Of a DNA stretch of 64,000 nucleotides, positions 1-8,432 are shown in pieces. The DNA is from Marimicrobium sp913061115 (lineage in GTDB: Bacteria; Pseudomonadota; Gammaproteobacteria; Pseudomonadales; Halieaceae): the NCBI RefSeq assembly GCF_047729875.1, contig NZ_CP159826.1:3534001-3598000 (forward strand). Reading direction: 5' to 3'. The position numbers were made by a program, and so were the translations under genes. The notes below the pieces were generated by a model, which saw only the letters and a program-made list of their open reading frames with translations, was not told the DNA's origin and ran no database searches. The stretch's first letter is position 1; each line of letters opens with the position of its first letter.

Positions 1-802
1 CGAGACTCTCATACAGAGCGCGGTTCAACCACCTGAAGTCTCCACCATTGTACATGTGAGCGACGCCTAACCTGTAACCATCCTGAGACATCGCGCCGCC
101 ATCAAGATCATAATCAACGAAGGCCATGCTAGGACGGATCATGTTTTTACCACCACCGAGCACAAACGCATAGCCTAGTTCTGCTACGGTTATGTCACCG
201 CCCCGCTCGAGTAATTTCTCTTCCGCAGCGCTAAGTCCAAGATTTTGACCACTAAGCTCGTCACCGATATCCTTTTTCTTGAACGTCGCTATAAATTCGA
301 AATTGCTCCCGAGAATCTTGTCCCAAGTAACACGCACACCGCTGGTTGAAAGATCGGTTCTGTCACGCTTTTGACCTGTCAGGTACGGATTTTTCCATAC
401 ATCTACCTGCGCAAGAGGCGGCGCCAATGCCGCTAGCTCGATATGACCAATCGAGTCGAAGTTATGCCGCAAGGTCAAAGTCGTGTTACTAGAGAAATCG
501 ATGCTAGCTTCAGCAGCAGACGCCAAAGAGACTCGAGTTTTTTTGCTGTCAAAGGTATAGCCGATGTTGTAATCGAAAGTGGGCGAAATTATTTTGGTGT
601 CACTGGGAGAACTAAGGCTATAGATTGTAGAGTCACTCAGATCAATACCGAGCACTCTAGCCAAAAAGTTTGACTCTACCTTCCCGCCAGCAGCGCCCCC
701 AGCCAAAGAGCCAGAGAAACCCGCTTCCTCAGGCATAGGATCCAAAGCCAAGACGGACGCAGTCGCTGCAGAGGCTATTAAGGCGCACACTATTTTTTTC
801 AT
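1..802 (-). CDS. DUF2860 family envelope protein (partial, C-terminus off the window)
   Basis: The reverse strand is open from an ATG at 802 to the window edge, giving 267 residues without a stop. The N-terminus is a signal peptide (MKKIVCALIASAATASVLA). It is followed by a short PMPEEAGFSGSLAGG segment and a KVESNF segment, which I recognise as the start of DUF2860 proteins. A WKNPYLTGQKRDRTD segment near residue 135 also fits that family. DUF2860 proteins are secreted, probably outer-membrane barrels of unknown role, common in Vibrio and related marine Gammaproteobacteria. The start has a GGAG-type ribosome site shortly upstream. The family call rests on remembered motifs; the secreted location is firmer than any function. 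Confidence 0.75.
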   Translation of the reverse strand, partial: MKKIVCALIASAATASVLALDPMPEEAGFSGSLAGGAAGGKVESNFLARVLGIDLSDSTIYSLSSPSDTKIISPTFDYNIGYTFDSKKTRVSLASAAEASIDFSSNTTLTLRHNFDSIGHIELAALAPPLAQVDVWKNPYLTGQKRDRTDLSTSGVRVTWDKILGSNFEFIATFKKKDIGDELSGQNLGLSAAEEKLLERGGDITVAELGYAFVLGGGKNMIRPSMAFVDYDLDGGAMSQDGYRLGVAHMYNGGDFRWLNRALYESL

Positions 803-1179
803 CTTTACTCCCTACACACATTGATTATAGACCGCACGCAGCATCATACCATTAACCCCGTCTCCATCGGTCAAATCAAGTGAACATGCGTCCCTGCACG
901 GCGCTGAAATAGGTGACTCCGGCTTTTTGAGCTTGCCATTCCCGCTCTGCCGCACCTCTTAGCCTCCCTCGAGCTCTTCCACTAGCAGGCCATCAGATAG
1001 GCTACGCAGCGTTAGGTCGTGGCGGTGTTGTCCTTGCTAAAAAAATATGTTTGGGTGCCGAGCCGATGCTCACATTGACAGCGATCAAAGCAGCCGGCCG
1101 GTTCACGTATCCTCTATCACAACAATAAAAGAACATAGAAAAACCTGCTTTTCACCGCCTGACTGACATCAAAGTGGCG
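803..1179. other. Intergenic stretch without a recognisable gene
   Basis: This 377-base gap lies between the DUF2860 start (reverse strand) and the end of the FadL-like gene. It should contain the DUF2860 promoter near its left end. I see no convincing coding frame, tRNA or strong hairpin in it. Confidence 0.5.
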
Positions 1180-2406
1180 TCACAGCATCCAGTTTGCAAA
1201 AAACGACAACTGAATCATCTCATTAGTGCTGTACTCGCCGCTCCAGAACTCTGCATCGATTTTGGCCTTACCCAAGTCAGTGTAATTAACATAGCCACCA
1301 AGCATTAGCGTATCACTCAGATGATAACGCGCTCCAGCGTTGTAGCGGATCTGCTCGTCAACGGGTAATTCGGGAACTCGGGCGCTCGCATCAACCACGT
1401 TAGTATCATAAGCCATGCCAGCAGTGACGTCCCAGGCGTCGTTCAATTGATACTGGAAACCTGCGGCGTAATGGTAGGTGTCCTTCCAGTCGATGGGCAG
1501 GGGAGCTCCGCCAGCGCCTTTAATCGAGATAAAGATATTGTCCAGCTCCTCCCAGTTATCCCAGCCAACTGTAAAATCCAAGCCTAGCCGATCATTCACA
1601 TCATGGTGTAAGGCCACCCGAATATTCTGTGCCATCGTCAGCCCTGTATCGGTATCAAACTCTATGCCGTCACCGACGCTACCATCAAGTTCGAGTTCGC
1701 CGTCAAACTCAATATCAAAACTGCTTTGCCAGCTTATACCCACTCGCGTGCCAGCATTAAACGCATAGGTGGCGCCCACCATACCTCCGAAACCACTATC
1801 GTCACCATCCAGCTTGGCCCTAATATCGCTTTTACCAGTAAAGGGTGAGGTAGGCAGACTCAGTTTTTGTGTCAACGTGGAATAATAAATTTGTGGCTTG
1901 ACGCCAACCGATAATCTATCCGTGACCTGATAGGCCAGAGTAACTCCCAGTGCCATGACCAACAGGTTGACCTCTGTGGCCTTATAACGTCCCACCCAGT
2001 CATCATCGTAGTCTAAGCCGGCACCGGCTAGCCCCTCAACAGAGATACCGGTGCCCCACTTGTCCCAGCCATTATCGAAAACATAGGCCATGCTAGCGGC
2101 AGGCGCAACCAGTCCCGCCTGCCCGCCATCCCCATCTCCAATAAACGGAACGGAATCCTTCACATCGAACTCTATTTTAGGAATAAGAGCGCCCACTGAG
2201 CCAAACAATTGGCTGCCTTCAATGCGCGTTGAACTGGCTGGGTTGTGAATAATCGTTGCTGCCTCGTCCGTGCCTGCAGCGGCGCCGGCCGATGCACGGC
2301 CCCCGGCGAAGTCACCGTACTCATTCAGCCACAATCCGCCGGCAAGTGCGTGATTAGCGCCCAGAAGTACCAGCGTGATGGCGGTTTTTTGTAGCATTTT
2401 TTCCAT
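1180..2406 (-). CDS. FadL/OmpP1-type outer-membrane transporter
   Basis: The 408-residue protein belongs to the FadL family, which moves long-chain fatty acids and other hydrophobic compounds across the outer membrane. After a signal peptide ending ANHALA, the mature N-terminus GGLWLNEYGDFAGGRASAG is followed by DEAATIIHNPAS. This matches the FadL hatch region, where 'NPA' is typical. The remainder alternates aromatic strands as in a 14-strand barrel and ends in a hydrophobic strand (LSFFANWML), expected for BAM recognition. The ATG at 2406 is preferred over the longer frame to 2478 because an AAGGA ribosome site lies nine bases upstream and the signal peptide then begins correctly. A Fur-box-like palindrome lies just upstream. 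The substrate is not determined. Confidence 0.88.
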   Translation of the reverse strand: MEKMLQKTAITLVLLGANHALAGGLWLNEYGDFAGGRASAGAAAGTDEAATIIHNPASSTRIEGSQLFGSVGALIPKIEFDVKDSVPFIGDGDGGQAGLVAPAASMAYVFDNGWDKWGTGISVEGLAGAGLDYDDDWVGRYKATEVNLLVMALGVTLAYQVTDRLSVGVKPQIYYSTLTQKLSLPTSPFTGKSDIRAKLDGDDSGFGGMVGATYAFNAGTRVGISWQSSFDIEFDGELELDGSVGDGIEFDTDTGLTMAQNIRVALHHDVNDRLGLDFTVGWDNWEELDNIFISIKGAGGAPLPIDWKDTYHYAAGFQYQLNDAWDVTAGMAYDTNVVDASARVPELPVDEQIRYNAGARYHLSDTLMLGGYVNYTDLGKAKIDAEFWSGEYSTNEMIQLSFFANWML

Positions 2407-2420
2407 TGCACCTATTCCTT

Positions 2421-2435
2421 TGAGAATCATTCTCT
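2421..2435 (-). promoter_or_regulatory. Fur-box-like palindrome in the FadL-like gene leader
   Basis: The top strand reads TGAGAATCATTCTCT, of which the inner 13 bases (GAGAAT-C-ATTCTC) are a perfect odd palindrome. The 7-1-7 Fur consensus is TGATAAT-N-ATTATCA, so the site departs at three positions. The GAGAAT variant is common in natural Fur boxes. It ends 15 bases before the ATG and abuts the ribosome site, so bound repressor would block elongation or overlap a proximal promoter. Confidence 0.5.
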
Positions 2436-2476
2436 TCTGCAAAGCAAACCCTTGCGACACAGGACCCGACAGAACC

Positions 2477-2505
2477 ATTGTAACGCGAGGTTATGCGTAG
2501 TTAAA
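2477..2505 (-). promoter_or_regulatory. Candidate sigma-70 promoter of the FadL-like gene
   Basis: On the reverse strand TTTAAC (2505-2500) and TACAAT (2482-2477) are separated by 17 bases. This would start transcription near 2470, placing the Fur-box-like palindrome about 35 bases inside the transcript. The -10 element is good and the -35 is weak. Confidence 0.3.
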
Positions 2506-2587
2506 GCTGTCCGTGTAAAGCTGGCGGCACGTTTGCAATGGGGTGCTGGATAGGCGCTTGGAGTGTGCACATCCGCTTGTGGACACT

Positions 2588-2608
2588 AAAAACCCCGCAG
2601 TTGGCGGG
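2588..2608 (-). terminator. Rho-independent terminator of the DUF1254 operon
   Basis: CCCGC (2594-2598) and GCGGG (2604-2608) form a five-pair stem around a five-base loop. On the reverse strand it is followed by GGTTTTT. It lies about 40 bases after the DUF1254 stop codon and would end that operon before the FadL-like gene. Confidence 0.65.
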
Positions 2609-2649
2609 ATTTTATCATTGCTAATAACTGTCGCAATCCGGCAGATTGC

Positions 2650-4185
2650 CTACAGGTTGTCGTCGCCATCTAGAAGCTCAAAGTTACCAGGACGCCAGGT
2701 CTTGTCAAACCAGGGTTCCAGCGGTCCATAAAGTCTAAAGATCCCCCACCAACCCTTGCCAGGAACCGTTTGCACCCAATTTGCTTCCTTGCCTTCTGGT
2801 GCCGTGGGGCCAAAATAAAGGTCGACCGATCCATCGCTAGAGACTTCAAGCTGGTCTCGTTTGTTGTTCTTGCTTGGGAAGGGTTGCTCTGTTTGAAGCT
2901 CGCTCCTTGTCTGAGGATCATAAAGCACGACCGACCAAAAATCTTTTGCCGGAACATTGCCTGGAATATTCAAACGATAGGTTTTGCTACCATCCAGATA
3001 TTCACCCTTTTCATCCGTTGCTGCGACGGCATATTGCGATCCGGCGCCGACCATTTTCAACACCATCGCGGGCGTGTTTAACGTGTAACCATAAAAGAAT
3101 GCTGTGCGTGCATCGAGGTTACGTCCACCGTCCCCATTGTCAATTAGCCACTGGTAATCTCCGCCTAAAAAAGCAGTAAACCACTGACTGCCTTCATAGT
3201 AATAAGCGGATTCATCTCTTGGCCTAAGCAAAAGTGCGCGGGCAGTCGCATTACCTATCGCAACTCCATCGGTCAAAATTTTTGTCATGCGCTCGTCGGG
3301 ATCGAAGGCCTGACCCTTCTGGATACCTATACTCGACAACTGACCACGTAGCTCAGGATCCAGGAAGTCGACTGGCTCTCTCTGGATCACATTATTGATT
3401 TCCTCAAAGAAACTAAAATCGTTGGAGTGAACGGTATTGAACGGAACCGTTGAGCCACTGATAAACTCCATAGCGGGAGGGTTATCTTTCTGATTGAGCG
3501 GGTAAACTTTCAGGCCTTCCTTAACTGATCGGACCGCTGCATCTGTTTTCCCGTCAACCAGAAAACCTCGCAGCACCATTAGGTTGATATTGGAGGGCGA
3601 CCGAGCCTCAAAGTATCCCTCGGGGACTTCTCCGTCATAGGCCTCCGGCACAATCAAGTACTTGCCTCCCTTACCACGGTCCGGTCCCGGCGCACCCATG
3701 TCTGTCACAAAGCGAAAGTATGCATCATTCACCGTGCTGGGACCGCTTCCTGCTGGGATTTCCACGACAGTGGGACCATCACGCTCAAGGTCAAACATGA
3801 CGGCTGAGTAAACGGTGTCGGTGTTGCCCGTGAGAAAAAGTGGATTCGAGTCAAGTAATTGGTCAAACATCATCACCTGATTCGACGCACTAGCGCCGAG
3901 GCTCGCGAGCCCTAAGCGCATTCCCTCCATCGAAGCCGCCGGCACCATGTCCAGAAACACCTCTGTGGCTCGTATGGTATCGAGGTTATCGTACACTTTG
4001 GTAACGGTTTCGGCATCGGGCATTCCATCAAAAAAGCTGAGTTTGCCGATGGACGTCTCAACACTATCAGGCGTAAGAATAGATTCGGGTATGAGGTTGT
4101 TAAACCCCGGGGTTACATCCTTTGCATAAGCAAGAGTACACCCGATGGAAACCGCTAAAAATGACACCGTTATGTGCTTTATCAC
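2650..4185 (-). CDS. Secreted DUF1254/DUF1214 domain protein
   Basis: The 511-residue protein has a signal peptide (cleavage after TLAYA) and the two-domain layout of DUF1254 proteins. An N-terminal DUF1254 domain spans roughly residues 60-210, including NTDTVYSAVMFDLERDGP. A C-terminal DUF1214 domain spans roughly 350-500, including a YRLNIPGNVPAKDFWSVVLY strand pair and a closing WRPGNFELL. Such proteins are periplasmic or outer-membrane associated, widespread in marine bacteria, and without an established biochemical role. The start has a good AAAGGAG ribosome site. It lies 36 bases behind the beta-barrel gene at 4222-5034 on the same strand, so the two probably form one operon. Confidence 0.88.
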   Translation of the reverse strand: MIKHITVSFLAVSIGCTLAYAKDVTPGFNNLIPESILTPDSVETSIGKLSFFDGMPDAETVTKVYDNLDTIRATEVFLDMVPAASMEGMRLGLASLGASASNQVMMFDQLLDSNPLFLTGNTDTVYSAVMFDLERDGPTVVEIPAGSGPSTVNDAYFRFVTDMGAPGPDRGKGGKYLIVPEAYDGEVPEGYFEARSPSNINLMVLRGFLVDGKTDAAVRSVKEGLKVYPLNQKDNPPAMEFISGSTVPFNTVHSNDFSFFEEINNVIQREPVDFLDPELRGQLSSIGIQKGQAFDPDERMTKILTDGVAIGNATARALLLRPRDESAYYYEGSQWFTAFLGGDYQWLIDNGDGGRNLDARTAFFYGYTLNTPAMVLKMVGAGSQYAVAATDEKGEYLDGSKTYRLNIPGNVPAKDFWSVVLYDPQTRSELQTEQPFPSKNNKRDQLEVSSDGSVDLYFGPTAPEGKEANWVQTVPGKGWWGIFRLYGPLEPWFDKTWRPGNFELLDGDDNL

Positions 4186-4221
4186 TGTGATATCTCCTTT
4201 AAAATTTGACTTTTCTACACT

Positions 4222-5034
4222 CTAAGAGCCTTTCGGAAAAAGTAACGTCAACTGCAGACGCAGGCCCCATCCCTCTGGAGCCGCGTCCGGGGCTTCTGCC
4301 CAATATCGTGCGCCAACCCCAACCTGAAAAATTTGGTCGCCGGCCTTCAACATCTGGGCCACAAACAAGTTGATGGGGACTGACCAGTCGTTGCCTTTCC
4401 AGTTATAGGACGACTCCGCATTCAAGCTGATGGTGGTTTTCGTGCTGGTGACATAGGACACAAACGGCTGCACAAACGCAGCACTAATATCCTCACGGCT
4501 GCCGTCACCGGCAAAAGAATTGACCTGATTGACGAGCGCACCATAGGTCCAAGGCCCCGCCTGCTTTAAGGCAACAGCGGTAGGCCCGGCACCCCACTTT
4601 TGGGCGCCCAACACATCATTCGTCGCAGTGTCCAAGTACAAAACTGGGCCTACCCCCCAGATCCAGCCGGATGACGTTGGCGCCTTGGGCGAAAAGAAAA
4701 TGCTCTGGGTAATATCCCCAAGGCCGGATTTGTTCAATTCCGGCAATTGCATATTTTTTTGGTCTATCATCGGCAAGATGGTCCGAGAAATAATATTCCA
4801 GTCTTCATTCAGTGAGATGGGAATAACGGGTTGAACATTGATAAGCCACCTCTCGCCTTCTTCATCCGAGCCAAAATTTTCATCATAATTAGCTTGGATC
4901 GGCAAGCTGATCAGGCTTGAAATCGGATTAGCGAGTTTCTTGGCCAATTCGGTGGCATCGTCTGCAGATGCGGAAGAAACCGCGACTAATGTGACTACCA
5001 TCATGAGCGTAACGGCAAAACTACAAGGCTTCAT
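4222..5034 (-). CDS. Outer-membrane barrel-like protein ('neuromedin U'/transporter family)
   Basis: The 270-residue protein starts with a clear signal peptide (MKPCSFAVTLMMVVTLVAVS, cleavage near SASA). It continues with alternating strands typical of the bacterial family often labelled 'transporter' or, misleadingly, 'neuromedin U'. Recognisable parts are LANPISSLISLPIQANY near the mature N-terminus, QPVIPISLNEDWN, and a repeated WIWGVGP/WTYGALVNQ pattern. It ends with GLRLQLTLLFPK, a plausible final barrel strand. The ATG at 5034 is preferred over 5082 because AGGAG lies six bases upstream and the signal peptide begins there. It is the first gene of a two-gene operon with the DUF1254 protein. 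A passive outer-membrane channel is possible; no substrate can be read from the sequence. Confidence 0.75.
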   Translation of the reverse strand: MKPCSFAVTLMMVVTLVAVSSASADDATELAKKLANPISSLISLPIQANYDENFGSDEEGERWLINVQPVIPISLNEDWNIISRTILPMIDQKNMQLPELNKSGLGDITQSIFFSPKAPTSSGWIWGVGPVLYLDTATNDVLGAQKWGAGPTAVALKQAGPWTYGALVNQVNSFAGDGSREDISAAFVQPFVSYVTSTKTTISLNAESSYNWKGNDWSVPINLFVAQMLKAGDQIFQVGVGARYWAEAPDAAPEGWGLRLQLTLLFPKGS

Positions 5035-5413
5035 ACTGTCTCCTAAAGTGCTGATAATGCGTTCTTTATCTAAAACCACCAAAGTTTAAGCCACACAATT
5101 TTCTACTTCCCGTGAGCGGGCAATACCCTAAAAAAAGAAGGGTTACGCCGTTAGCGCCAACTTTAACATTGTTCCAATGCGTAACTTAACCTATTAGGGG
5201 CCGCAACGACATTAGGCAAGTGCCTACTTTTAGTCCCCTTAAGGCCTAGCTTAGGATAACCGGTTGACTATGGCTATAACTGGTTTAGTGTCTCGGGTGG
5301 GATGGGGAGTATCTCCGCCCCCATGTACGCTAAATTTTTCTCTGTCTGTTTTTACGAGGTGACAGGAATTCAAGCGTTTTGATGTGTCAGGATAAGGCAA
5401 AGCGACTCCAAAT
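5035..5413. other. Divergent intergenic region
   Basis: This 379-base region separates two divergent envelope genes and must hold both promoters. It contains no convincing gene. A perfect inverted repeat, TAGGCA-AG-TGCCTA, lies at 5213-5226 and could be an operator. A weaker GGGG/CCCC pairing lies near 5315-5332. Confidence 0.5.
5213..5226. repeat. Short perfect inverted repeat between divergent envelope genes
   Basis: TAGGCA and TGCCTA are separated by AG. The site sits near the middle of the divergent promoter region, where a shared regulator could act. No family consensus is recognised. Confidence 0.3.
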
Positions 5414-6937
5414 ATGAAAATTGCACTCTCTGTAGTCTTATTCCTTACGCTAACAACTCTGAATGGTCGCAATGCAAGCTCACAGGAAATGCGGCCGTCA
5501 ATTGATCCGACGCAAAACGCTACCGCAGATCAAAGAATAGACATGAAAACGGTTATCTCGCTATTGCAGCAGCAACAGAAGGAGCTAGCAGAGCAGCGGC
5601 AATTACTCGAGAGTCAGTCACGTCAAATCGCAACCTTAAGTGCAGAACTGGATAAACTACGCACGCCTCCTGAGGTCAGCAAGGACAAGGAAATAACGGA
5701 GACGCTAGTGTCCGGGTCAAAGGGGTCTACTGGGAATATCGCACTTTCGGAAATGGGGGCAGAGACCACACAAAGCACGACAAGAATACAAGAGAATGAA
5801 GCTGTCGAGGTGGCGCAGGCTCAATTTGACGACCCAAGCAGAGACTCACTCAGAGATTTTGTCGGGGCTTGGCCGCTGCCAGGCACCAATGCCGCGTTAG
5901 CTATTGGGGGTTTCGTCAAAACCGATGCCATTTACAATTTTGATGCTTTGCAAAGTAGGGACCGATTTATCGTTGGCTCGATCCCCGTCGGAATTCAGGC
6001 AACGAGTGGGGATGAGGCCCAAAGTAGCATTACAGCGAACCAATCTCGGCTCAATGTCGACCTCAGAGAACCAACCGAATACGGTCTTATGCGTGCGTTT
6101 ATCGAAGGAGACTTCGCGGGGGACGACGATGCTTTTCGTCTACGGCACGCTTTTGGACAGTGGAGACGCATGCTCGCAGGGAAGACTTGGACGACCTTTA
6201 TGGACCCCGATGCATCCCCCGAGGAAATTGATTTTGAGGGTTTAAACGGGCGTATAAATGTGCGCCAGAGCCAGGTTCGCTTTATGCCGAGAATTGGTAG
6301 TGCGTATGAACTCCAGTTCGCACTGGAAGACCCCAATCCAGAACTTCAGAATGGCTCCGGCATCAGTCAATTTCCCGACATAGTGTTGGCCGCCCGCTTC
6401 CAGCCCAGGCAACGACTGCATGTGAAATTCGCAATACTGCTCAGGCAAATTCGCGGGAAAAGCACTGATAGACAGGTCAAAGAAAAATTCGGCGGAGGGG
6501 CCTCGTTGAGCGGGCGCTTTATCATTCCCATCTTTGACCCTCGCGACAATCTGCTATTTCAGCTCAGTGCAGGTAACGGTATAGGCCGCTATGTGAACGA
6601 CCTATCCAGCATTGGCAACTATGACGGCATCTTCGACCCCAGCACTGGCCAGCTAGGGCTTTTTGATATTGCAGCAGGGTACACTTCTCTCCAGCACTGG
6701 TGGGGAGTGGGGGAATTACGCTCCAATTTTACATTTGGCATAGTTGAAGTCATAAGCCCTGACTTTCTTGTTGATGACGCCTATAAGAGAACCCTGCGAT
6801 TTAGCTCGAATCTGATATGGTCACCTATACCGCGCATAGACTTGGGGGCAGAATATTTGTGGGGCAGACGTGAAAATGTTGGAGGTGATAGCGGCGATGC
6901 CACCCAACTACAGGTTGCGGTGAAATATCGCTTCTGA
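5414..6937 (+). CDS. DcaP-like trimeric outer-membrane porin
   Basis: The 507-residue protein shows DcaP-family architecture. A signal peptide (cleavage near NASSQ) is followed by a glutamine-rich heptad segment at about residues 45-85 (VISLLQQQQKELAEQRQLLE), which should form the N-terminal periplasmic coiled coil. A linker follows, and then a barrel beginning WPLPGTNAALAIGGFVKTDA, the typical DcaP barrel entry. The last strand (ATQLQVAVKYRF) ends in phenylalanine as outer-membrane proteins do. DcaP porins of Acinetobacter admit dicarboxylic and aromatic acids, but the substrate here is unknown. The ribosome site before 5414 is weak. Divergence from the operon at 2650-5034 suggests common regulation. 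Confidence 0.85.
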   Translation: MKIALSVVLFLTLTTLNGRNASSQEMRPSIDPTQNATADQRIDMKTVISLLQQQQKELAEQRQLLESQSRQIATLSAELDKLRTPPEVSKDKEITETLVSGSKGSTGNIALSEMGAETTQSTTRIQENEAVEVAQAQFDDPSRDSLRDFVGAWPLPGTNAALAIGGFVKTDAIYNFDALQSRDRFIVGSIPVGIQATSGDEAQSSITANQSRLNVDLREPTEYGLMRAFIEGDFAGDDDAFRLRHAFGQWRRMLAGKTWTTFMDPDASPEEIDFEGLNGRINVRQSQVRFMPRIGSAYELQFALEDPNPELQNGSGISQFPDIVLAARFQPRQRLHVKFAILLRQIRGKSTDRQVKEKFGGGASLSGRFIIPIFDPRDNLLFQLSAGNGIGRYVNDLSSIGNYDGIFDPSTGQLGLFDIAAGYTSLQHWWGVGELRSNFTFGIVEVISPDFLVDDAYKRTLRFSSNLIWSPIPRIDLGAEYLWGRRENVGGDSGDATQLQVAVKYRF

Positions 6938-7146
6938 GGTCAACGCGGCGACCGAACCATCGTCGACGACTTGATGACGTAACTCGCCTCTAATTTATCC
7001 CGTTTCTCGGCAGGTATGTCCCTTGGATTGCTGAAGCGCATTTTCTCGATTATAGGGCTTCACGGAGTGTTTAGAAAAACGGGGTTGCCTTGAGAGATTA
7101 CTGATCGAAAAACTCAACGATAACTGCGGCCGGAACCACTAAGTGA

Positions 7147-8193
7147 TCACCAAGTGTAACCAAGGCGAATATTATACGTTTGGTCCAGATCATCTACACC
7201 TTCGACCGCACCAGAGTCGTATTCAAACAACATCTCAGCGGATGCCTCAAGATCCCACATCAGCGGAAAAGACAGTCCAAAAGTCGTGTTAAGAATAACA
7301 TCGGAGGTATCCTTCAAACTCCAGATGCCCGTCTGGTCGAAATACAGCGCCGACTTGCCGCCCAGATAATTGCTCGCTGCCTTCAGGCTCCAGTTGCTCG
7401 CGCCATAATGTTTCTCTTCGGCGGCGATGTACTCCTCGGTCACATAGGAAAACCCAATCTCGCCACTCAGGGAGAAAACGGGTTTGTCATAAAACTGGCT
7501 ACCGAAATAAGGGCCTATAAGGTACCGAATCTCGAGGTCCTGAAATTTGTCTTTTTTTGCATTTACGACAAGGCCCACAAAGTTTGGATCCGCCAGGAAG
7601 TAGTCATATTTTCCGATAAGCAGCCAATTGTCAGCACTCTCCACACCGTTGGTCTCGTCTTGCTCCCCAGACCAATTTAAGGTGTACCGATCCCGCTTAC
7701 TGCGCCACACCGGATCAAGCTTAAAGTTCAGTTCGTCGCTATCGGTGTTTCCACGCTGGAGAGCCCAAGCAAAGCTTATCGATCCGGTCCAGCGGTAACC
7801 ATTACCAAGCTCCCACGGTTCCGGGTTCACCACTGCCAAATCCTCGATTGGGTAAGTCTGTGCGGCATCGGGCAGTACGAGATTTTCCTGATTAATGATC
7901 ATAGACGTTGAATTTATAACTGTTTGATCCGCCAAAAGCATCACTGCAGGGTTTCGGTTGTTTACCGACACAATGTGATCCATTGAGAGATTGAGTGTGC
8001 CTGCGAAGCTAGTCTTGAAGGTTACCAGCCGATCCCTGACCGAGATCACGGTACCGATCAGTCGCGAGCCATCCTTGAGCACGACCTCGTCATAGAGTGG
8101 AGGGCTTTTCTCCGCATGCACGAAAACCGGAAACAGCAGGGCCATAGTCCAGACTAGGAAACCGTTTTTGAGTGCCTTATGTAACAAAATCAT
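7147..8193 (-). CDS. DUF481 (YdiY-like) outer-membrane barrel protein
   Basis: The 348-residue protein has a signal peptide ending FPVFVHA. A small all-beta N-terminal region follows (VVLKDGSRLIGTVISVRDRL, residues about 38-57), resembling the SH3-like part found before DUF481 barrels. From about residue 130 it follows the DUF481 pattern (WTGSISFAWALQRGNTDSD, then DRYTLNWSGEQDETNG) and closes with YNIRLGYTW. The family is salt-inducible in some species but has no assigned activity. It is transcribed alone, divergently from glutathione reductase, with 239 bases between the starts. Confidence 0.85.
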   Translation of the reverse strand: MILLHKALKNGFLVWTMALLFPVFVHAEKSPPLYDEVVLKDGSRLIGTVISVRDRLVTFKTSFAGTLNLSMDHIVSVNNRNPAVMLLADQTVINSTSMIINQENLVLPDAAQTYPIEDLAVVNPEPWELGNGYRWTGSISFAWALQRGNTDSDELNFKLDPVWRSKRDRYTLNWSGEQDETNGVESADNWLLIGKYDYFLADPNFVGLVVNAKKDKFQDLEIRYLIGPYFGSQFYDKPVFSLSGEIGFSYVTEEYIAAEEKHYGASNWSLKAASNYLGGKSALYFDQTGIWSLKDTSDVILNTTFGLSFPLMWDLEASAEMLFEYDSGAVEGVDDLDQTYNIRLGYTW

Positions 8194-8432
8194 AAGAAAT
8201 CATCTTCTCTTTTCCGACTTTCGCCGGATAATCTTCGAGCGACAAGGTGTTTATAGTAAATTGAAGAACCTTAAATTTCTAGGCCGCACATCGAAACAGT
8301 AACGTCGGTAGAGCGACTTAGGGTGATTTAGCCCTTTCATAGAGCTGTGACCTAAGATGCCGACAACTGAGAATGATAGCGCGGGACAAGCGTGGGCTGC
8401 TAAACTTGTGCTTTATCGCTAAGGAAAAGATC

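Noticed and set aside
443..673. Forward-strand open frame of 76 codons
   Set aside because: It lies wholly inside the DUF2860 gene on the other strand and has arbitrary composition.
803..1179. Search for a tRNA or small gene in the gap
   Set aside because: No cloverleaf-like sequence, CCA end or convincing coding frame was found.
8367..8382. GAGAATGATA resembling a Fur half-site before gor
   Set aside because: Only the first half matches; the second half is GC-rich and lacks the repeat.
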